Assembly: GCA_964059195.1 (NCBI GenBank)
Contig: CAXKWD010000001.1
Location: 219,054,484-219,118,483, forward strand
Direction of reading: 5' to 3'
Source: Ectobius pallidus
Lineage: Eukaryota; Arthropoda; Insecta; Blattodea; Ectobiidae
DNA: 64,000 nucleotides
Part shown: piece after piece, positions 43,034 to 52,623 of the stretch
Position numbering within the stretch: the first letter of the stretch is position 1
How the letters are laid out: each line of letters starts with the position of its first letter
Position numbers and translations under genes: made by a program
Notes under the pieces: generated by a model
The model's database searches: none
The model's input: the letters and a program-made list of their open reading frames with translations, nothing else
What the model was told of the DNA's origin: nothing

Positions 43034-45553
43034 CCCTGCTGCTCTGTTCACTTTCACTTTACGAATGTACTGTTCGGGTCAATATGACCCGACATACGAA
43101 AATGCTGTAGAAAACTTCTACGCACATGCAACTTTTGTACAGTTTTTAGCTATCGACATCGTTGTTTCCTTCCAGTACTTTGTAGGTAAGAATGATGATA
43201 ATGATGATAGTAATAATAATCATAATAATCATAAATAAAATATTATTAAATGACATATCTTACTTAAATTCACATAAATTTGAAACAACAAATAGTTTTT
43301 CATACAGATATAGTCTTAGAAAGCACTACGGTTCTTGTCTTACTTTTGTTATAAATAATGAAAGGTTGGACATAAAGTATTCACATAAATTTGAAATTAA
43401 AAAAAATTAAGCAGACATTTCTTTTTGAAAGCATTATAGTCATTTTTCCTGTTCTTCTTATTGGTTGCAGTTTGGACACAAATAGGTGGTATGTGTTTTG
43501 CAGATATGTTTGTTACATTTTACACACGACATGCTCGTTTTGTTGTCATTGATTGATGGGCAGAACTTACAGCGCGCACGTTTCAAAGGTTTTCTTGCTG
43601 TTGGTGATTCTGACACGCTAGCCACGTCTTTAGGGGTTTGGATGCTCCTGACCATTCTCACAGAATCCTCTGTTCTTGGAAAATGCTTTCTTGATGCAAT
43701 GTGTTCTCTTACAAGTGACTTTCCAAGTTCCTCCAAGAATATTCTTCTTCTTGGCAATTTGTTTCCATTCCAGTTAGGATCAATCGAAGTCCACAAGACA
43801 TATGCATTATAAGCAGAAACATCAAGAATATTGCAGAAAACTATCACTGGCCACCTATTGGTTTTTCGTTTGCATGTATATGTACCTGTTAGCTGATCAA
43901 GCGTGTCTACAGCCCCTTTAGTTGAATTATAGTCCAGAATCATTTTTGGCTTCTTATCAACCCTGTCACTGATTTCCTCGTCATGGTGTAGAGTGCTCAT
44001 AAGGACAACATTTTTATTTCTCTTAGGAATATAATTGACTACAGTAGTGTCATTTGTGAAGAAAAATGTAGAGCTGTATACCTCCTTGTTTCCCATATTT
44101 TGTGGAAGCTCCGGCTTATTCTTCCGAATAGTTCCCAACATTGTCAATTTCCTTTTCAGAAGCAGCTGTCCCAAATTGTAAGATGTAAAAAAATTATCGC
44201 ATGTAACATTCTGACCTCGTAACTCATAAGTGAGATCAGCTACTACTCTCATTCCCTGATTTTTCTCTGGTGCTGCTCCGCTCTCCTTTCCTGTATAAAT
44301 TTGGGCTTTCAATGCATATGAAGTTTTGCTGTCACACAGGGTCCATATTTTGATCCCGTATTTTGCTGGTTTACTTGGGATATACTGCTTGAATGGACAG
44401 CGGCCTCTAAATGCTACTAACTGCTCGTCGACAGTCACATTTTGTCCTGGATTATACAGTTTAGGAAGGACTTCTACCCACTTCTCCCAAATATTACGAA
44501 TTGCGGCAAGTTTATCAGTACGTCGTCTTTCCTCTCTTGTAGATTTCTTGTCAAATCTCAAGACACGTGATATCTTACAGAATGTTTCAAGGGACATGGT
44601 TGCTCGAAATATGTTTCGTCCAGTATCCTTATCCCATAAACTTTTTGTAGACTCCCCGTGAGAACCATATACACCAGAAAGGAATAAGAGTCCTAAGTAT
44701 GCGTGAAAAACAGGTTCACTAATATTTGTCCATTCTTGACCATACACTCTCAGCCCCTCAATATTTGTCATCTCTATTATTTCATTTTGAAGTGCTGTAA
44801 AAAATATTGCTTCAAATGAAGATTTTACATCCGTTTTTCTGCTGATTGCATACCTGGTAACTCCTGGGGTATTCTTGATGACATTCGAAGCAGATAGGCG
44901 GCCATGTTGTGCTGGTAGATGTAACTACCATTCTATATTCCCGCTTTTAGAATGAACACTCTGCACACTGTTTTGTGCAGGCTGTAGATTGTTGTTACTG
45001 TCATCAGAACACTCACTTTCAGATGCAATACTGACATGATCCTCGAACTCAGAAAGTGATTCATCTGTTGAGGCATTTACCAATTCATCCAATTCAGCTT
45101 CAGTCAATGGTCTAAACGCCATGGTGTCACAATTCCAACTGAGCAGTAACGGCAAAGCATTCAAATAGCTAAGAACTGCTAATTACATTTTCCTGAAAAA
45201 AGCTAGAAAATATTCCATTGTTGTAAACACCCATCGGCTTATTTGATTGTTGTAAATTGGAATGATAAACATAACTACTCGTATAAAGTATGAAAAAGTT
45301 AAATATTTCCATTGAAAGGTAAAAAAATCCGTCATTACAGTAATTGGGTCATAATGACCCGAACATTACACGAGTAACAATTGCAGTTAATGACCAAACG
45401 AATTAAAATATTTTAAAACTTTTTTAAACACATGCTACTCTTGCATTTTCAGACAAAGTCACTAAGTTTCATAAACATATATTGGTATTTAAGAAATTAA
45501 AAACGAAATGTATATCCATTTCGGGTCATATAGACCCGAACAGAACAGCAGGG
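43034..45553 (-). mobile_element. piggyBac element, complete, nearly intact
   Basis: The termini CCCTGCTGCTCTGTTC (43034-43049) and GAACAGAACAGCAGGG (45538-45553) are inverted repeats with one mismatch. TTAA flanks both (43030-43033, 45554-45557), and the same TTAA occurs once in the unoccupied Helitron tail. CGGGTC...GACCCG palindromes lie just inside each end (43075-43091, 45522-45538), and a third is internal (45346-45360). The single gene is the transposase. Confidence 0.97.
43458..45122 (-). pseudogene. piggyBac transposase, one in-frame TAG
   Basis: Transposase that would cut and paste DNA at TTAA sites. From the ATG at 45122 (M-A-F-R-P-L-T-E-A-E-L; an upstream in-frame ATG at 45164 is possible) the frame runs 554 codons to TAA at 43458, close to the usual piggyBac length. 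The only break is TAG at 44925-44927, codon 66 from this start; the frame is preserved on both sides. After the stop, the open segment from 44771 (437 codons) holds the DDE_Tnp_1_7 core: V-D-E-Q-L (Asp 115 of the segment), C-D-N-F-F (Asp 192) and V-D-T-L-D (Asp 289/292), the expected DDD triad. The C-terminus is a cysteine-rich domain (Cys 401, 404, 416, 419, 424, 432, 435 plus His) typical of the family. The N-terminus is acidic and serine-rich, as expected. Without readthrough or a start at the downstream Met, this copy should make no full-length enzyme. Confidence 0.95.
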
Positions 45554-45562
45554 TTAAGCTAG

Positions 45563-45790
45563 TGTTGTATAAAATAATGTGTTTTTATTCTGTTCACTGC
45601 AGCATGTAACGTAATAATCACCTCCGTTTCCAGTAACAAGCTGACGTTATGTCAGATAAAATCACATACTTGTGTTCCAAGCCAGCTTATTATAAGATAA
45701 ACGCCCGTGATTAGTCGGTATCTGAAGCATTCGTAAATGTTATTCGTCAGTATCAAATACGCGTAGTATGAATGGAATAGTCAGTCAAAA
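45563..45790. repeat. Repeat R copy 3
   Basis: It aligns with 3500-3755 (TTGTATAAAATAA, GCTGACGTTATGTCAGATAA, CGTGATTAGTCGGTATCTGA, TGAATGGAATAGTC). It begins exactly at the 3' end of Helitron-1 copy C, so the Helitron inserted into a Repeat R copy. Confidence 0.6.
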
Positions 45791-45837
45791 TAATTATTAA
45801 TAATCATCAGTATATAAATTCTTCAACGGAGTGAAAA

Positions 45838-46077
45838 AAAAATTCCAAGGCCACCTGCAATTATTTTCACAATCATTATAAAGTATTAGCGAAAACTGGT
45901 ACGTCGATAGCGCTAAAAATCACGTTTTCTGCCACTTTTTCCCTAATAACTCACGAACGAAAGATGAAATTGAAAATTTGGCTTCGAGATTCTTTTGGGC
46001 CCTTTTCCTTTCATTTGGCTGGTCATTCTAATAAACATACAAACAGACTTACCAGGCAAGAATTTTATTTAGTTCTT
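45838..46077. other. Helitron-like debris
   Basis: AAGGCCACCTGCAATTATTT, CACGTTTTCTGCCACTTTTT and ACTCACGAACGAAAG correspond to interior sequence at 26200-26270 and 32280-32400. There are no termini. Confidence 0.45.
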
Positions 46078-46080
46078 ATG

Positions 46081-46515
46081 TCCACCGCTGTGGCTCTCCT
46101 CTCACGCAGCGGGCCCGGGTTCAAATCATGGTCGGGACCTAGGTGGGTTTTTTTTCTGGGGTTTTTCCTCACCTGTGAGACAAATGTAGGGTAACTTTAG
46201 GCCCTTGTGGTCCCCGGATATCATCTGGCCGCCATTATCATCTTCATCCCATCCTCGTTTTCTTTGGAATGAGTGTGTGTGTGTGTGTGAATGGTGTGTC
46301 TCGTCCTATGTGTTCGTGTTATCTCGGGGGTGGCCCCGGCATTGGGCTGATCACGAGGCCCTTCATGTCCTTGTCTGGTCAAAAAAGCTTGTATGTGATC
46401 CAAAAGATAATCCCTCTCCTGACAGTTTGCAGCCCTGTAAGGCCCGGGTGGCTTGGGTCGCTTAAATCCTCCTAAAAGGGAGAGGTGAAACTCAGGTAAA
46501 GAAAAAAAAGAATGA
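46081..46515 (+). repeat. SINE-2 copy 3 (plus)
   Basis: The head CCACCGCTGTGGCTCTCCTC with B box GGGTTCAAATC, GGTAACTTTAGGCCCTTGTG, ATCTGGCCGCCATTATCATC, GTGTGTGTGTGTG tract and an A-rich tail. Frames at 46205-46475 are artefacts. Confidence 0.87.
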
Positions 46516-47577
46516 AAGAACTTTAGTTCTTATTTTGTGCTCCAATGACAGTAGCTACATATAGGCCTACATAAAATTTATAAATTATAATATGTCATAA
46601 CTATAATAAAACTAAAGTGAAATCTATTGTTAAGGAGCAGATCATATGTGGACAGATGACCCCTACAATAAGAAGTGAAAGACTCTGGTAGATGCCGTTG
46701 CCTCAGTGTTTCAGTGACTCTGCCAAAATATGTCGTGAAGTTTCTCCTGCCCTACAAAGAGGGCATATTCTCTCCCGTGTGTTTATAAGTTATTCGCTAC
46801 TTCTTTAAGAAGGTCAGGGAACCTGATGTCATTGGGAAAGTGATAAACTGTCTATTAAAAACAAAGCTACTAATAAGTAATAACTAACACGTCATAAATT
46901 TGTTGTGGGAAGTGATATACAGGTACAATGCATAGTAATAAATGTTTATTATCTCAGACTAATATGAAAATTAATAAATCATTATGATATGTTAGAGCAG
47001 AATTCTTAACTGGCCACTCACTCTGGCCGAATGCCATTCTGCAACATGTTCAGATAGATCGATACCTCGTTACATAACGATTATGACATTCAATCGGATT
47101 GCAATGATTTCTCTCCATGCCCTACCCCGATCTGTCTTCATTTGTCATTTTTAAATAGCGACGATGGGATATTTGCGTTACATAAGCCCTACGCTATGAT
47201 GAAACAGAAAGAAATTAACAATGCTAAACACAGAGAAAGGGCAATTAAGTTCATCTTAAGTGAGAGGCATTTTACAGTAGAACGCGTTCCGTTGTTAGAC
47301 CCCAATTTATGTAAGTTTATGAAGGAATCTTCCATTGAGTTTTTAACAACGCAATTTTTATTGCATAAATGTCTTGTTGGAAATTACGTAATTGGAGGAT
47401 TGGGCGCAAGAATCGCCTAGCTCCAAAATTAAGAAAAAAAAAATAAACGGGTTAATGTTGCTATAGACTTTTTATAACTGTTGAAAGTTCAATATATAAT
47501 GTAATATTTGAGTGGTGTTTGAGTAGTGCCTAATTCAAATAATTAGGACGACATTCATTTATAGTAATACTTAATAG
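46516..47577. other. largest unassigned stretch
   Basis: About 1.06 kb with no repeat match in this window. It contains an open frame of 92 codons (47142-47420), described separately. This is the best candidate for unique host sequence. Confidence 0.4.
47142..47420 (+). other. uncharacterised open frame, 92 codons
   Basis: It opens ATG, then S-F-L-N-S-D-D, has a central K-Q-K-E-I-N-N-A-K-H-R-E-R run and closes G-L-G-A-R-I-A before TAG. The composition is balanced (charged middle, no low complexity), unlike most frames here. No motif is recognised. It could be an exon, an unrecognised transposon piece or chance. Low confidence that it is a gene. Confidence 0.2.
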
Positions 47578-47765
47578 GCCCTGTGGTCGACTCAGCCTCT
47601 AACAGAAATGAGTACCAGGAGCAGTCCTGGGCGTAAAGGCGGCCGGTGCGTAAGACTGACAACCTTACCACCTTCATGTGCCGCATGTCTAAAACCTGGG
47701 AGTCTCACCCTCCTGGAACCCTCTGGGCCTCCATGGCCTGTAGAGGGAAAACTTAACTTACTTCA
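47578..47765 (+). repeat. SINE-3 fragment (plus)
   Basis: CGACTCAGCCTCTAACAGAA, GCGTAAGACTGACAACCTTA and CCTCCTGGAACCCTCTGGGC match the SINE-3 body. The tRNA head is missing. Confidence 0.8.
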
Positions 47766-47816
47766 CTTTACTAGGAAGGAAATTTTAAAAAGAACAAAGA
47801 AACACGAAAAATAAAT

Positions 47817-48309
47817 ATCAGGTAAACTGATGTAACAAAGTACCAGAATACTTTTGTTTAATCAGTGATCATTGCAATTATGATATGTAATCCAAATCCG
47901 AGTTAAGATCCAGATCGACTCATTAAGCAGGGCTTACGGAAGAACAAAGGTCTAGTTTGATAATCATATGTGAAGGAATATGTGGGTAGTGTTATTTGTC
48001 AAAGCAACTTCCACAGCCGTATATGAACACTGTAAAACAATATGTTGTCATGAGAACTGATTTGCTTTTGATAAATTCTTTCTAATATATTACCATAAAA
48101 TAGGCACTAAATTGGGCATTACTCCGGTACCGGTCAACCGATTTGGTCCAATATCAATAGGCTTCCTCCCATAGATGTTATAAATGCGTATATCAAGTTT
48201 CATGAAAATCATATAAGCCTAATTGAGTTATCGCGCGTACAGACAGACGGACAGAAATTTTCCCGTTTCCAACACAATCTCATAAAGTAAGCCTACCATT
48301 CTGGCACTT
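47817..48309 (+). mobile_element. HLE-1 copy, single internal unit
   Basis: The hairpin ATCAGGTAAACTGAT and subterminal AAAGTACCAGAATAC at the left, CCATTCTGGCACTT at the right, with AATAAAT on both sides (47810-47816, 48310-48316). There is only one CCGGTACCGGTCAACCGATT unit, explaining its 493-bp length. A TAAGCCTA insertion lies at 48288-48295. Confidence 0.83.
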
Positions 48310-48384
48310 AATAAATTGGAAGAAAATTTAAATTTCATATGCATTTTCAGAATAACGTAGCAAGCAACAATCTATAGACCTAAT

Positions 48385-48460
48385 GGTTGTGTTTAATGTT
48401 TTCTTTGCAGTCCGGCGCGGATTTATATATTGTGTGCGAATTAAGTGAGAGTAAAATTTA
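48385..48460 (-). repeat. 'CTGCAAAGAAAACA' repeat (reverse)
   Basis: TTTTCTTTGCAGTCCGGCGC then GGATTTATATATTGTGTG is the reverse of 24430-24475. Probable LINE 3' end. Confidence 0.5.
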
Positions 48461-48571
48461 TTGTAGGCTACATGCTGATTACAATCGGATGGGCTAATTT
48501 TCTATGACACTTTACTCTGCTAGGTTTTCATGTATCTCCTACTATAATGGAGATGACCTAAAAAATAAAAA

Positions 48572-49414
48572 AAAATCCCTTTAGGCAGGCCTACAGGCTG
48601 AGGTAGATTTCAAAGTGCTTTTGGTTTAATTTATTATCGCTGCGCAGCACTCTTCTTTTTTAGCCTTGGCATGGCAAACCCGCAGTAATAAGAACTGAAT
48701 TCGGTAAAGAGGAAGAGCCTACAATCATTTGTTTTGACAACAACACTAGGATATAATATTCTGGGAGGCCGTACGCAAGATCAGCAATGAATAAAATTAG
48801 CAAAGCCGCTAAACAAGACAACATTATGATATTATAATAATTCTTTTAAGTGTTATTATTTTCAAACATTAAAATCTCATATATGAGAGCTATCAAGAAA
48901 CTAGTTATTGATTTGTAGAGTACTCATCAAGAGCTTTTCAACGATACCCCACAAGACGTGGTTTCAAAAGTTTCGAATTTTCATCCCCCACCCCCACCCT
49001 CACTCGTACCCCCGAATCGTTGGGGTCACTGTGAACTCCATAGGGAGTACTCTAATTTATTCAAACAAAGTTTCCCTCTATACTTCATAGGGGCCGAGAT
49101 ATACATTTTTAAAAATTTCAACCCCCTCCCCGACCACCCCCTTGGGCCAATTTTGCTCATTAACGAACTTGTCCGAACTATTGGGCCTAGAAATAACATA
49201 TTAAAATTTGGTTCAAATATCTTCAAAATTACGGCCGCTATCGTGTAAAGATATAAATATATAGGCCTATATAAATATCACAATTTTTTTTTTTTGGACG
49301 GGCGGTGGTTTCGTACTTAGGGGAGCATGAAACGTAAAGATATGAAAGAATTTTTCGAAAATCATGACATGGTATCCATTGCAATAGGTAGATTTTTCTT
49401 CGAAATCTACCTAA
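48572..49414 (-). mobile_element. HLE-2 copy 2 (reverse)
   Basis: It begins TCCCTTTAGGCAGGCCTACA, then GAGGTAGATTTC, and ends in the hairpin AGGTAGATTTTTCTTCGAAA then TCTACCT. The C-rich tract is at 48985-49003. An AGGCCT insertion at 49262-49269 interrupts the (TA)n tract. Open frames on both strands are artefacts. Confidence 0.78.
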
Positions 49415-49664
49415 AAATAAACGGCAGTGAAAGTACCCCCTAAATAATGTTTACAGAAAAACGATTATAGTCATATGTCATTGAAAGAATTTTACCTTTT
49501 TTATTTTTATTAAGATCATTGAGAGCCATTTTATCAAAATGAAAATTATGAGAAAAAATGTTCATGAAATGTCAACTTAAAAATTCCAAAAAGTTCTTCA
49601 TTCATAAAAAGAAGTAGATACAACGAACCGTTTACCAGCTGTGCTTGTCCACAGACAGACGGAA

Positions 49665-50913
49665 TTTCATGGAAATATTTATTGCAACAGATATAGTAAG
49701 TGTTCAGCTATTTTTCAACATATTCGCCAAAGCAATTGAGACATTTGTCGTATCGTGGGATCAACTTTTGAACACTCGTGTCGTAGAAGTCTGCCGCCAG
49801 GGATTTGAACCACTGTGTAACAACCATCTCCGCTTTTCTCTCATTCTCTGTCATTTCTTGAGGTGTAGGGAAAGATGGAAATCAGTGGGAGCGAGGTTCG
49901 GGCTATAGGGTGGATGTTGAAACATCTCCTAGCCAAACTTTTTCAGGAGACTTGCAGGGAGGTGTTGAAGCCTCCACCCTACAGCTCGGAACGGGCACCC
50001 AGAGATTATAATCTTTTCCTACTCCTCAAGAAATGACAGAGAATGGTAGAGATTGAAAGACAAACAGAGAAAGTTATCACCAGGGCCTGGATTTTGATTA
50101 CCTAAAAATACTTAAAAAGTGAGCTATAAAATGACTGGAAAAATACAGAAAAATTACTTAAAAATTAATAAAATTACCCAAAAAGTTATGTAAAAATGCT
50201 AGTTTATTCATCAGAATTGAGTCTATTCTACATTAATGTTTTTGACCCCATTGTATAGGCTTGTAATTGGCAAACGGTAAATGCAAACAGCAAACACCGT
50301 CTTTCAGTATTCAAATTATTATTATTATAACATGATCTATATAATTATGATTATTTTACAGTTCTCATAATATTAAATCTAATTATATGCATAAAAACTC
50401 CATATAATGCAAGAAACAACACAAAATGAAAAAAAAAACTTTTAAAATTTAAAAATTACCTAAAAATATGAAATGTGCGAATAAAAGACCATAAAATGCT
50501 CAAAAAATGACTAAATGATGACTTTGAATTCTAAAAATGGCCTAAAAATGAAAAATTGAAAAAAGACCAAAAAATGGCTCAAAAAGTTATTCTTATAAAC
50601 TAGGAGTCATGATCATAAGATCTGCACTAGTGGGCAACGTCCATTATGTACCACTTAAAAGATGACATGTCATCAAAATCCGGGCCCTGGTTATCACACA
50701 ATGGTTCAAATCTCAGGCGGCAGACTTCTACGACACAAGTGTTCAAAAGTTGGTCCCACAGAATGACAAATGTCTCAATTCCTGTGGCGAATATGTTGAA
50801 AAATAGCTTAACACTTGCTATATATGTCGCAATATATATTTCCTTGAAATTCTCTTTTGTTTGTGTAAACGGCCCTAGGGAATCTTTCTTTATGGCCGCG
50901 CCTCGTATTATGG
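49665..50913. mobile_element. Mariner-derived foldback M1
   Basis: A long inverted duplication of mariner transposase C-terminal sequence. Left arm about 49665-49920, right arm about 49930-50070 continuing at 50698-50870 after a nested hAT-C. On the right arm translation gives W-F-K-S, D-F-Y-D-T-S-V-Q-K-L, K-C-L-N and G-E-Y-V-E-K then a stop, the standard mariner C-terminus. The right end GCGCCTCGTA resembles mariner termini of this window. No catalytic core is present. Confidence 0.75.
50081..50689. mobile_element. hAT-C MITE nested in the mariner foldback
   Basis: The ends CAGGGCCTGGATTTTGATTA and CATCAAAATCCGGGCCCTG, with a perfect 8-bp duplication GTTATCAC (50073-50080, 50690-50697). The interior has ATGACC/AAAATG runs as in the other copies. 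Confidence 0.93.
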
Positions 50914-51363
50914 CAACAATTCGAGTCAGTTAGGTTTAATAATTATAATTTTGGTTTTTTTAATTGGCTTTTTTAAAATTTATGAACTCATATGTTTTCA
51001 TCAAATTCTTCCTAACTTAGTTTCTAAGCTAATATTATTGGATGTGAATAATTTATTTTTCATACTGAAAGCAAGTTTTGCTTGGTATATTCTATTAATA
51101 ATTTCCTTTTTTTACTTCCATCAGATGTTATTTTGCTACCTAGATATTTAAATTCTTTAGTTTCATCTAATAATTCTCCATTCAGTGTAGGCTAATTTGT
51201 GGTTTATTAATTTCCTTTTTATTTCAAGTTAAAACTTCTGTTTTCGATTTAATAATATTAATTGATAATTATGTCTTAATTATGTATTACATTATTTCAT
51301 GCAATTATTAGACCTATTTATCTAGCGGGAAAAAAAAACCCTCCGAGAATTGGTGCCTCTAGC
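50914..51363. other. unassigned
   Basis: AT-rich. The 66-residue hydrophobic frame at 50951 lies in low-complexity T-rich sequence and is not called. Confidence 0.4.
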
Positions 51364-51458
51364 ATAGCGTTTCTCAACCTTTTTGAATCCGAGGACCTCT
51401 AAAATGTCTAAAAAAATTTACGGACTCCTACTTTTACATCCCACTTTTATATTCTTAA
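51364..51458. mobile_element. hAT-D fragment interrupted by Helitron
   Basis: AGCGTTTCTCAACCTTTTTG then AATCCGAGGACCTCTAAAAT matches 29190-29260 closely up to ATATTCTTAA. Helitron-1 copy D starts there, and TATTTGGGG resumes at 52269. Confidence 0.75.
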
Positions 51459-52268
51459 CTAGGTTAAAAGACCCGGCGTCGCCCGGGTTTTGTATTTTGT
51501 AATTGGAAATTAACTTATGAAGGATTTTCAATTTTAAATTCTAGGTCCTTATATAGGCATTACTATTCCCTCAGAAATAGTTTTTTATGGCTCATAGAGG
51601 ATCTAGAATGTTGCATCCCATCGCTTGTACAGTGCACAGCAAGCCTGGTAGAGGTTTAAATAAGAAGAAACAAAAATTCCTGTAACATAAAATTGTAATA
51701 TCGAGGCGGGAAATTTCCCACTCTTATGTTACCATAAAGTCGTTTTGGGGATGAAATTAAACAGAAAGCATTATCACTTTCATACTTTTCTCTCCAAAAA
51801 CCTGCGATATAATATAATAATATACACAGTACCATACCTCGTTTTGTTTTCTCTATGTCCAGGGTAGAGAAAGTTATGTGATTCCATTATTTTAGTGGAT
51901 TTCATTCTGTAATATTTATTTATAACATGAATTATTTTGATAACTTCTCTTATTTGTCAAAAGTGCATTTCAATTGTTTTTTCCAAGCCCATCATATAAA
52001 ATTTGGCAACAATATATTCTGTGATTTGGAATTGATAATTCTATGTAAGAAGGGATGAAGTATTTTCAAAAACATTTAATTTTTGGCATTTAGAATCAGA
52101 ATTTTTCAAAATCCTTTCTTAGTGAGCACCTACATTATGAAACGAAGGTACTGTCAAAATTCCAAGTCTCTACCTGTTATAGTTTAGGCTGTACGTTGAT
52201 TCCTGTCATTCAGTCAGTCATTCATTCAGTCAGTCAGGACAAAGCCATTTATATATATAGAGAAGAGA
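51459..52268 (-). mobile_element. Helitron-1 copy D (reverse)
   Basis: In reverse the 5' end is TCTCTTCTCTATATATATAA and the 3' end ACCCGG/CCGGGT hairpin then TTTTAACCTAG. It is inserted between A and T of a hAT-D copy whose other copy shows TTCTTAATATTTGGGG intact. There is no coding sequence. Confidence 0.92.
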
Positions 52269-52620
52269 TATTTGGGGTATTACATTACTGTTAATGTAGC
52301 GTACATTTTCAGTAACGAATATTAGTCCATGTTATATAAATCATGCTCGAAAAACGGTGAAACGATTTCTCAACGATAACAGAAGCAAGCACGCATGAAT
52401 AAACATGAACCATTGCACAGATTAGAAGTTTTGTAATGGTCAGCTAGAATAATTGAATTAGCAGGTGTTACTACAAATGGACTCGCCCAGAGTTACACAT
52501 TGCGTGGAGTTTACTTTCCCCAACACACCCTTCCTTCGGGAAGTTCAGAATTAATGAGATGCATGTACGCTATTGAGAGCCAAACATTAAAGGCGTAAAG
52601 CTTACTAGATAACATAAAAG
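52269..52620. other. unassigned
   Basis: It starts with the resumed hAT-D (TATTTGGGG) but diverges within about 10 bp. Nothing further is recognised. Confidence 0.4.
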
Positions 52621-52623
52621 TAT

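Larger units (their letters stand above)
40998..45562 (+). mobile_element. Helitron-1 copy C, split by two insertions
   Basis: It has a 5' TCTCTATATATATAAAAGGC after A (40997) and a 3' GCTAG before T (45563). Removing HLE-1 (41359-42528) and the piggyBac with one TTAA leaves a Helitron of about 870 bp, close to copy B. The piggyBac split the TTTTAAGCTAG tail just upstream of the terminal CTAG. Confidence 0.92.

Noticed and set aside
43486..44661. Plus-strand frames at 43486-43812 and 44326-44661
   Set aside because: Antisense shadows of the piggyBac transposase.
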